From the NCBI GenBank assembly GCA_030452365.1, contig JAKDMK010000025.1:1-13246 (forward strand): a DNA stretch of 13,246 nt. Reading direction: 5' to 3'. The notes beneath the pieces are model-generated. The model was not told the origin of the DNA, made no database searches, and saw nothing but the letters and a program-made list of their open reading frames with translations. Made by a program: the position numbers and the translations under genes. Shown here piece by piece: positions 7,732 through 13,246 of this stretch. How positions within the stretch are numbered: position 1 is the first letter of the stretch; each line of letters starts with the position of its first letter. Source of the stretch: Nitrococcus sp. (GTDB taxonomy: Bacteria > Pseudomonadota > Gammaproteobacteria > Nitrococcales > Nitrococcaceae).

Positions 7732-8133
7732 TACACGGGCTCCACTTGTCTCCACATGCCGGCAAAGTTGAAGCAGGTCTTGTGATCATATATTCGGCCT
7801 GTCCATTTCCAACCACTCACCGTTCGACTCACCGCCGAGATATCCACCCACTTGCATCACCGGCCGGTAGCTGAGAAAGATTCCTCCGCGCTTTCCGCAG
7901 GCGATTGTACATAGTATCCAGGGCAAAGCTCGGTGGCGCGGCGGGCGGTGACACCTAAATGCCTTCTTAATCCGCATCGCGCCCCATGCTGAGCATCCTG
8001 CCAAAGCCGTTGGTACGCTTGAACTCTGGTCTTCAGGCCGTGTTGTGTTATGGAGTAAACGGGGTAGGCATGAGGTCTGACCCTATCACCCTCCTTAGCC
8101 GACCGCCTTGCGCATCGTCGAATGGAGGGGTAG
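7732..8133. other. About 400-bp gap without a recognisable gene
   Basis: No reading frame here gives a protein I recognise. A 72-codon minus-strand frame (7786-8004) has a C-terminal stretch VGGYLGGESNGEW faintly like a transposase tail, which is too weak to call. The stretch 8069-8092 contains GAGGTCTGACCC, a near-palindrome often seen near remnants of REP-associated elements. The gap lies between a repeat copy and the vapB operator, so it may be decayed mobile DNA. The vapBC promoter should lie in its right end. Confidence 0.4.
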
Positions 8134-8154
8134 CGTTAAACAACTTGTTTAACG
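8134..8154. promoter_or_regulatory. Perfect palindromic operator upstream of vapB
   Basis: CGTTAAACAA (8134-8143), one central C (8144), then TTGTTTAACG (8145-8154): a perfect 21-bp palindrome with 10-bp arms. It ends 8 bp before the vapB ATG and touches the ribosome site region. Ribbon-helix-helix antitoxins usually bind palindromes in their own promoter, so this is the likely autoregulatory operator of the operon. It is strikingly A+T-rich compared with the surroundings. Confidence 0.75.
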
Positions 8155-8162
8155 GTGGTGGT

Positions 8163-8435
8163 ATGTCCAAACATTTGGGTTTTCGCGCAGAGGACGAGCT
8201 TGCCCATGCCACGCAGCGTGCGGCGGCCCGGTCACGGATAAAGGTCTCGGATTACATCCGGCAGGCGGTGCGCGAGAAGATCGAGCGCGAAGCGGGCCAC
8301 CGGATGCAAACACCATACGAGTTAGGCAAGGAAATGTTCGGACGATACGGCAGCGGCTGCGGCACGCTAAGCGTGCGCGGTGGGGAGCGCATGCGCCGGG
8401 CGCTGCGCGCTCGGCGCGAGAGTGAAGAATCCTGA
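8163..8435 (+). CDS. vapB: Ribbon-helix-helix antitoxin of a VapBC-type module
   Basis: A 90-residue protein whose N-terminus (about 3-45) looks like a ribbon-helix-helix DNA-binding domain: a short strand HLGFR, a helix DELAHATQRAAARSR, then IKVSDYIRQAVREKIERE. The C-terminal half is Arg/Gly-rich and should hold the toxin-binding part; it is basic and likely disordered when free. The start at 8163 is preferred because a GGTGGTGG ribosome-like site and the palindrome lie just upstream; the frame is open further back to 8046 and 7986, but those starts would put the operator inside the gene. The stop is followed at once by the toxin ATG (TGAATG). The role as antitoxin is inferred from the fold and the position before a PIN gene; the family name is by pairing, not by close homology. 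Confidence 0.75.
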   Translation: MSKHLGFRAEDELAHATQRAAARSRIKVSDYIRQAVREKIEREAGHRMQTPYELGKEMFGRYGSGCGTLSVRGGERMRRALRARRESEES

Positions 8436-8843
8436 ATGCGGCGTGTGATCCTCGACACCGGCCCCATCGTGGCCCTGTTCGATCGAGATGATAGCTATCA
8501 TCCTCGCGCCTTAGACTGGATCAGAGAGCTGGGTGCTGTTGAACTCATCACGACCGCTCCTGTCGTTACCGAAGCCATGTATGTATTGCCCGAGCTGCGG
8601 ATGACGGGCGATTGCCTGGACTGGTTGTCACGGGCAGTGAGCATTGACAATTCCCTTGATCAAAATCTCTTGTTTATCCGGGACTTCATGGACAGGTACG
8701 GCGATTTGCCCGCGGACTTCGCCGATGCTTCGATCGTTGCCGTGTGCCGTCGGCTAAAATGCACTGAAGTCGCCACGGTGGACAGCGAGTTCGACGTCTA
8801 TCGGCTCCCCGACAAGCGGCAGCTGCATAATGTCTTCTTCTAG
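8436..8843 (+). CDS. vapC: PIN-domain ribonuclease toxin (VapC-type)
   Basis: A 135-residue PIN-domain protein, expected to be an Mg-dependent ribonuclease that blocks translation when free. The acidic active-site residues are all visible: D7 in VILDTGPIVALFD, E46 in VVTEAMYVL, D94 and D97 in PADFADASIVA, and D116 in VATVDSEFD. Length is normal for VapC-like toxins. It starts directly after the antitoxin stop with no gap, so the two are translationally coupled. No truncation or missing catalytic residue is seen, so it should be active. The target RNA cannot be read from sequence. The operon is bracketed by two copies of a short repeat, which fits an accessory or transferred cassette. Confidence 0.87.
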   Translation: MRRVILDTGPIVALFDRDDSYHPRALDWIRELGAVELITTAPVVTEAMYVLPELRMTGDCLDWLSRAVSIDNSLDQNLLFIRDFMDRYGDLPADFADASIVAVCRRLKCTEVATVDSEFDVYRLPDKRQLHNVFF

Positions 8844-8921
8844 TGGGAGGGGAGGCGTCTACCTTCAGGTCTTGTAAACACGCATTCTCGAATTCGTGGC
8901 CGGTGATGTATCGGGGGCATA

Positions 8922-8983
8922 AAGCGTCATCCGCCATTTTTATCGCGCAGGGATGGCGGGTTACGCCTTGGGTTAACCCGCCC
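8922..8983. repeat. Palindromic repeat element, copy 2 (right of vapBC)
   Basis: Positions 8922-8973 repeat 7677-7728 in direct orientation (40 of 52 identical, no gaps). It holds two competing hairpins: CCGCCAT (8931-8937) with ATGGCGG (8953-8959), and GGCGGGTTA (8955-8963) with TAACCCGCC (8974-8982). The second arms overlap, so only one can form at a time. It lies between the convergent vapC and aldo/keto reductase genes and may also help stop transcription from either side. Confidence 0.7.
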
Positions 8984-9037
8984 TACGCTGGATGTCTCTT
9001 GCTGCTCAGCGACTTGTCCCGCCGCGCGTTACCCTGA

Positions 9038-10021
9038 TTAACGGCAACCCACCACCTTGTGGGGCATATAGAAGTCTTCCAGGCGTTCGATATCGGCCTC
9101 ATCCAGGGTGATATCGAGAGCCGCCACCGCCTGCTCCAGATGCTGGAGCTTGCTCGCGCCGATGATAGGCGCCGTCACGACCGGCTTCGAGAATAGCCAA
9201 GCGAGCGCAATCTGCGCCGCAGTGCTGCGGCGTTCGGCGGCCACGGTTTGTACGGCGCCCATGACCGGGAAATCCATCTGTTGGCCCAGACTCCAGAGCT
9301 TGATTTGCGCATCCGTGCGCGCGCGCACGGTGCTGCCTTCACTGCCCGGATGGCGGGTGCCTGCGAGCACTCCACGGGCAAGCGGGCTCCAGGGGATCAC
9401 GCCGACTCCCTGATCCGCGCACTGCGGCAGCATCTCCCGCTCCTCCTCACGATAGATCAGGTTGTACATGGGCTGCATGCTGACAAAGCGCGTCCAGCCA
9501 TGACGCTCGGCGATATGCTGCGCCTTGGCGAATTGCCAGGCGAACATGCTTGAGGCGCCGATATAACGGGCCTTGCCGGACTTCACGACATGGTGCAGTG
9601 CTGCCATAGTCTCTTCGATGGGGGTGTCGTCGTCCCAGCGATGAATCTGATAGAGATCCACATAGTCCGTCCCCAGACGGGAGAGCGAGGCATCGATGGC
9701 GTGCATGATGTGCTTGCGCGAGAGCCCGCGCTGATTAGGACCTTCCCCTGTGGGCATAAAGACCTTGGTGGCGATGACAACCTCCTCGCGGCTTGCGAAG
9801 TCGCGCAGAGCATGTCCCAATACCTCCTCCGAGGCGCCATCGGAGTACATATCGGCGGTGTCGAAAAAATTGATGCCGAGCTCCAGGGCACGGCGGATGA
9901 AGGGGCGGCTGCGCTCCTCATCGAGAACCCACTCGCGCCAGGCGGGCGATCCATAGGACATCGTCCCCAGGCAGATACGCGACACCTTAAGACCGGAGTG
10001 GCCAAGACGGCGGTACTCCAT
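9038..10021 (-). CDS. Aldo/keto reductase, YajO-type
   Basis: A 327-residue NADPH-dependent oxidoreductase with a TIM-barrel fold, acting in the cytoplasm on aldehydes or sugars. The catalytic tetrad is complete: D54, Y59, K86 and H127. Diagnostic blocks are GINFFDTADMYSDG at 49-62, DYVDLYQIHRWD at 119-130, KARYIGASSM, YNLIYREEEREMLP, IPWSPLARG, and PIIGASK near the end for cofactor phosphate binding. From memory, the sequence follows E. coli YajO closely in these blocks and in length, but orthology is not proven and the physiological substrate is unknown. A clear ribosome site GGAGG lies at 10028-10032 on the minus strand. It is a single-gene unit divergent from the DUF2868 gene. Confidence 0.92.
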   Translation of the reverse strand: MEYRRLGHSGLKVSRICLGTMSYGSPAWREWVLDEERSRPFIRRALELGINFFDTADMYSDGASEEVLGHALRDFASREEVVIATKVFMPTGEGPNQRGLSRKHIMHAIDASLSRLGTDYVDLYQIHRWDDDTPIEETMAALHHVVKSGKARYIGASSMFAWQFAKAQHIAERHGWTRFVSMQPMYNLIYREEEREMLPQCADQGVGVIPWSPLARGVLAGTRHPGSEGSTVRARTDAQIKLWSLGQQMDFPVMGAVQTVAAERRSTAAQIALAWLFSKPVVTAPIIGASKLQHLEQAVAALDITLDEADIERLEDFYMPHKVVGCR

Positions 10022-10112
10022 GGCAAACCTCCGAGTAAAGAGTCAAGTGTACAAGGCGGCCTGTTAATATTTCCCCCGGTCGCCACGCTGCCCTGAGCTA
10101 AAGAGAATCACC
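10022..10112. promoter_or_regulatory. Divergent intergenic region, aldo/keto reductase and DUF2868
   Basis: These 91 bp must hold both promoters. Rightward, TAATAT (10065-10070) is a possible -10 box, but no good -35 lies 16-18 bp upstream. Leftward, TTAACA (minus strand, 10067-10062) is a possible -35 with only a poor -10. A leftward TTGACT (10046-10041) is too close to the gene start to serve. I can support the location but not exact promoter boxes. Confidence 0.3.
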
Positions 10113-11657
10113 ATGAGCTCAATGAATGCCCCAGATCGCCCGATCCTAGCCGATCTAGTAGATCTCGGCACACAAGTGGACCTGGATGCGGGAACGAATC
10201 TTTCCGAGTTGCGCCGGCGTGATCGCGCTATCGGGCGCAAGCTCGCGCACCTTGCCGGCAAACCGTGGCGCCAGCTTCGGGCGTGGCTGCGCGAGATTAA
10301 TCAAGATAGACCCGCACGCGCAGGCGATACCGCTGTCAAGACGCTGCGCCGCATCGTTTGGTTGCTGTTTGCGCTAGGGCTGTTGGCCGGCTGGAGCGCT
10401 TCACTGGGCATTTTCTCATACGATGGCACCAGCCCGGTCAATGTCGTGAATGTCTTGGCGGCATTTGTCGGAGTGCAGCTCATTTTGTTGCTATTGACCG
10501 CCATCATCGCCCTACCAAGAAATCTGGTGCAGCGCTTGCCTGGAGCGCGGCCGCTACAGGATTTCATCGGACTGCTGAGTCCAGGGCGGTTGGTGACCCT
10601 GGTCGCGCGCTACTTGCCCGCGCAGCACCGCCTTTCTCTGGAAGCGGCATTGGGCAGGCACAAAGCAAGCCACACTGCCTATGGCCACGTGCAGAAATGG
10701 CTGATACTGCGCTGCTCGCAAATTGTCGCAATCGCTTTCAATGTCGGGGCCTTGGCTTGCTGTTTCTATCTGGTTGTGGTTTCCGACTTGGCCTTCAGCT
10801 GGAGTACCACCTTGAAGGTGGATTCCCAGGGCTTTTATGCGTTTATAACTCAGCTCGCCTGGCCCTGGCGGGACTGGCTGCCAGGCGCCGTCCCCTCCTT
10901 AGAGATCATCGACGCCACCCGCTATTTCCGCTTTCACAAGGGCATGCTACCCAATGCACCCGGCGATTCGATCAATGTCGTCGCGCTTGGTCAATGGTGG
11001 CAGTTCTTACTCATGGCGATTGCCTTCTACGGCCTACTGCCGAGGTTAGGGGTTTTTGCGTTGTCGCAGTGGCGGCTCGGTAGCGCCTTAAAGAAAGCGC
11101 TTGTGCATGCGCCCGGTGCTCTGCAAATACTCGATCGCATGAATCATGCGATTGTCGAAACCGGCGCCGTGGAACCGGAAGTGCGCATGAAAGCCCTGCA
11201 CGGTACGCCTCTACCCATACACGGGGTGGACGCAGACCGACCGAATGCCTATCTCATCAATTGGGCCGGAATCAATGTCGATGAGGACCAATTCAATAGC
11301 GTGTTTAGCCGAATCAGCGGCGTGATGATCGAGCGCATGCTGCATGCCGGGCGCATGGGTCCGCCTGATGAGGATGACCGCACGATCAATGAGGTGTCAA
11401 TGGCAACAGGTAAGTCCGCTATCCTTGTGGCGGTGAAGTCATGGGAGCCGCCGATGTTGGATTTCATGGATTTTTTGGATTCCCTGCGCGCGGCTCTGGG
11501 ATCTGAGCGGTTGATAACAGTGGCCCCCATAATGCTCGATCATGAGTGCAGGTTTGTTTCTGCTGACCCGGACGATCTGGACGTCTGGCAGAAGCGACTG
11601 CAAAGTCGCGGGGATTCCCGTATGGACTTCCTTCCACTGACTGCGGAGACCGCCTGA
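10113..11657 (+). CDS. DUF2868 membrane protein, partner of the DUF3482 GTPase
   Basis: A 514-residue inner-membrane protein. Hydrophobic segments lie near 81-101, 112-134, 199-224 and 296-317; the N-terminal 75 residues and the C-terminal 195 are soluble and probably cytoplasmic. The arrangement and segments such as IIALPRNLVQRLPG and LGQWWQFLLMAIAFYGLLPR fit DUF2868. The start at 10113 has a modest AAGAGA site (10101-10106); an in-frame ATG three codons on is an alternative. The stop overlaps the next start by one base (TGATG), so the two genes are translationally coupled. DUF2868 and DUF3482 genes are usually found together, which suggests one membrane complex, but no function is assigned. 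It carries no catalytic motif I recognise. Confidence 0.82.
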   Translation: MSSMNAPDRPILADLVDLGTQVDLDAGTNLSELRRRDRAIGRKLAHLAGKPWRQLRAWLREINQDRPARAGDTAVKTLRRIVWLLFALGLLAGWSASLGIFSYDGTSPVNVVNVLAAFVGVQLILLLLTAIIALPRNLVQRLPGARPLQDFIGLLSPGRLVTLVARYLPAQHRLSLEAALGRHKASHTAYGHVQKWLILRCSQIVAIAFNVGALACCFYLVVVSDLAFSWSTTLKVDSQGFYAFITQLAWPWRDWLPGAVPSLEIIDATRYFRFHKGMLPNAPGDSINVVALGQWWQFLLMAIAFYGLLPRLGVFALSQWRLGSALKKALVHAPGALQILDRMNHAIVETGAVEPEVRMKALHGTPLPIHGVDADRPNAYLINWAGINVDEDQFNSVFSRISGVMIERMLHAGRMGPPDEDDRTINEVSMATGKSAILVAVKSWEPPMLDFMDFLDSLRAALGSERLITVAPIMLDHECRFVSADPDDLDVWQKRLQSRGDSRMDFLPLTAETA

Positions 11658-13183
11658 TGTCTGCCCCTGCTTTTGCTGTCGTTGGCCATCCCAATAAGGG
11701 CAAATCCAGCATCGTTGCCACCTTGGCCCAAGACAATTCGGTGCAGATCTCCCCAATACCCGGCACCACGGTCAAGTCCCGCTACTTCCCGATGAAGGTC
11801 GACGGTGAGGTGCAGTATATTCTCGTCGATACTCCGGGGTTTCAGCGCGCGCGACAGGCACTGGCCTGGATGAAGGCGCGCGCCTCGACCGCGGCCGAGC
11901 GCGTCACGGTGGTTCGACAATTCGTGGAAACTCACCAGAAATCCGGCAAATTCCCTGATGAATGTGAGCTGCTCAAGCCCTTGATCGAGGGCGCCGGCAT
12001 TCTATACGTCATCGATGGGTCGCGTCCCTACGGGGAAGAGTATGAGGCGGAAATGGAGATCTTGCGTTGGACCGGTCAACCGAGCATCGCGCTCATTAAC
12101 CTGATCCGCCAAGACAGCTACATCGATGAATGGACCGCGGCACTGGAGCAGTATTTCAAGATTGTGCGCGTGTTCAATGCGGTCGCCGCCGAGTTTCAAA
12201 AGCGCTTGGAGCTGCTCAAGGCATTCGGTCAGTTGCGCGAGGAATGGCAAGCGCCACTCGCCCGCGCCGTGGCAACGCTCGAAGAGGATCGCCGCGCGCG
12301 CCAAGAGCGCGGTGCGTTCGCCATCGCCGAAATGCTGGCCGAGATGATCACCTTGACCGTGACCAAGCGCATAGCCTCCGATGAAGATCCCGCGGGCAAG
12401 GAAGCGGATCTTGCCAAGAGATACAGAACAAAGCTGCGCCGCCGCGAGCAAGAAGCTCGCCGTCAGATCGAAAGGATCTATGACTATGAGGATCTGCAGC
12501 GGCAGGAAGCCGAGATCGAGGTAATCGAGCAAGATCTCTTTTCGCTTGAGAGCTGGAACTTGTGGGGATTGAAAAAAAATCAACTGATCGCCACCGGGGC
12601 TCTGAGCGGCGCGGCGCTGGGCTCTGGCTTCGATCTCGCCGTGGGGGGCGCCTCACTGCTACTTGGCGCGGCAATCGGCTCGGTCGTCGGCGGCACTTCC
12701 GCCTGGTTCTCGTACAAGCGTATCGGCGAGGTGAAGATTATGGGGCTCCCGCTCGGTGGCCGGGAGCTGCGCGTGGGGCCGGCGCGCAACCTCAATTTCC
12801 CCTATGTCGTCCTGGGGCGGGCGCTTTACCACCATGCGGCGGTCATGCATCGGACTCATGCCCAACGTGACGTTCTTCGCCTCGATACTACGGCAGAAGA
12901 GGCGAGCGCTCGCTCGATCACCGATGCCCGACGCAAGCAGCTCGAGCGGGTGTTCACGCGCCTTAGAAACTCCGAGAACGGCCGCTATGAGCCGAGCCTG
13001 GTGGAGCAGCTTGCCGAAATAATCGACGGCATAGCGCTTAAGTTCACGCAGACCACTCCAGGCGAGCCGCGCATAAATCCCCCTCGTGCGCGGGAAGCCG
13101 CTGATTCGTCCAGCAACCAGACCGAAGGAGCCAACGACCCGCAACCACCGCGCAAGATGGCGGGATCCCAGCACTTGGATTAA
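11657..13183 (+). CDS. GTPase with DUF3482 domain, membrane-associated
   Basis: A 508-residue protein. The N-terminal G domain (1-190) has G1 GHPNKGKSS at 10-18, a G2 threonine in IPGTT (36-38), and G3 DTPGF at 58-62. Where NKxD (G4) is expected the sequence reads INLIRQD (147-153), so the guanine-specificity lysine is replaced by Leu. Residues 210-295 are strongly charged and probably helical or coiled. A Gly/Ala-rich hydrophobic hairpin follows at about 308-351 (repeated Gly-x-x-x-Gly spacing), able to insert in or touch the membrane; this belongs to the DUF3482 part. The C-terminal tail after about 470 is polar and likely disordered. It is coupled to the DUF2868 gene, so the two products should interact at the inner membrane. 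The cellular role is unknown. Confidence 0.85.
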   Translation: MSAPAFAVVGHPNKGKSSIVATLAQDNSVQISPIPGTTVKSRYFPMKVDGEVQYILVDTPGFQRARQALAWMKARASTAAERVTVVRQFVETHQKSGKFPDECELLKPLIEGAGILYVIDGSRPYGEEYEAEMEILRWTGQPSIALINLIRQDSYIDEWTAALEQYFKIVRVFNAVAAEFQKRLELLKAFGQLREEWQAPLARAVATLEEDRRARQERGAFAIAEMLAEMITLTVTKRIASDEDPAGKEADLAKRYRTKLRRREQEARRQIERIYDYEDLQRQEAEIEVIEQDLFSLESWNLWGLKKNQLIATGALSGAALGSGFDLAVGGASLLLGAAIGSVVGGTSAWFSYKRIGEVKIMGLPLGGRELRVGPARNLNFPYVVLGRALYHHAAVMHRTHAQRDVLRLDTTAEEASARSITDARRKQLERVFTRLRNSENGRYEPSLVEQLAEIIDGIALKFTQTTPGEPRINPPRAREAADSSSNQTEGANDPQPPRKMAGSQHLD

Positions 13184-13191
13184 TCCGAATC

Positions 13192-13246
13192 GTATCTACT
13201 CACCCACCTACCGCGCAGGGGCTCTTTCCCGTACCGTCATTCTGCG
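13192..13246. repeat. Terminal palindromic repeat, right copy
   Basis: Reverse-complement copy of positions 4-57 (about 42 of 55 aligned columns identical, one or two gaps). The outer 11 bases of the two copies (CGCAGAATGAC) are identical. It starts 8 bp after the GTPase stop codon. A short hairpin CGCAG (13214-13218) with CTGCG (13242-13246) is possible. The sequence ends at what may be the middle of a longer palindrome. Confidence 0.6.

Noticed and set aside
7786..8004. 72-codon minus-strand frame with a faint transposase-like tail
   Set aside because: Only about a dozen residues look suggestive and no other domain part is present; not enough for a gene or pseudogene call.
7986..8162. Upstream start for vapB giving a 149-residue protein
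   Set aside because: The extra 59 residues do not resemble an antitoxin and would place the 21-bp palindromic operator inside the coding region; the ATG at 8163 fits the ribbon-helix-helix domain start.
8843..9037. 64-codon plus-strand frame after vapC
   Set aside because: It runs through the palindromic repeat and has no family features; it is probably a chance frame.
10041..10046. Leftward TTGACT box before the aldo/keto reductase
   Set aside because: A -10 box at normal spacing would fall on the start codon, so it cannot serve as the promoter of that gene.
13177..13186. Ten-base palindrome GGATTAATCC across the GTPase stop codon
   Set aside because: Short palindromes of this size occur by chance in 13 kb, and nothing around it suggests a binding site.
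1..13246. CRISPR arrays, tRNA or rRNA genes, intact insertion sequences
   Set aside because: No regularly spaced repeats, cloverleaf-like stretches or intact transposase frames were seen on either strand.

Overview
The window (13,246 bp, G+C-rich by eye, roughly 60%) looks like chromosomal DNA of a proteobacterium, most likely a gammaproteobacterium. This rests on gene content and codon use: a GldA / GldFG-type ABC system with a DUF4340 partner, a YajO-type aldo/keto reductase, and a DUF2868 + DUF3482 gene pair. I see no rRNA, tRNA, CRISPR array or intact insertion sequence.

Layout. (1) 72-4896, minus strand: a compact three-gene operon reading ATPase -> fused permease/GldG protein -> DUF4340 protein. 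The first two genes overlap by 8 bp and the last two are 3 bp apart. (2) 4897-5116: a divergent control region with a long perfect inverted repeat (14-bp arms) and a plausible sigma70 promoter pointing right. (3) 5117-7063, plus strand: a YcxB-like membrane protein, glutamate racemase (murI), then a small DUF4160 / DUF2442 pair whose first start codon overlaps the murI stop. (4) 7182-7610: a small lipoprotein. (5) 7611-9037: an accessory-looking patch with a vapBC-type toxin-antitoxin operon and its own 21-bp palindromic operator. It is flanked on both sides by copies of a 52-bp direct repeat (40/52 identical) that carries hairpins. (6) 9038-10021, minus strand: a YajO-type aldo/keto reductase. 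(7) 10113-13183, plus strand: a translationally coupled DUF2868 membrane protein and DUF3482 GTPase.

At the two ends of the window lie inverted copies of another repeat of about 55 bp (about 42/55 matching). Each begins just after the stop codon of an outward-facing gene, so the window probably ends at copies of a dispersed palindromic repeat.

How the parts work together. The ABC operon should assemble one inner-membrane machine: a cytoplasmic ATPase, a permease with a large periplasmic auxiliary domain, and a membrane-anchored periplasmic partner. MurI supplies D-glutamate for peptidoglycan. The DUF2868/DUF3482 pair looks like a membrane-associated GTPase and its membrane partner, with no assigned function. 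The most interesting candidates are the repeat-flanked vapBC with its palindromic operator, the DUF4160/DUF2442 pair translationally tied to murI, the DUF2868/DUF3482 GTPase pair, and the two families of small palindromic repeats.
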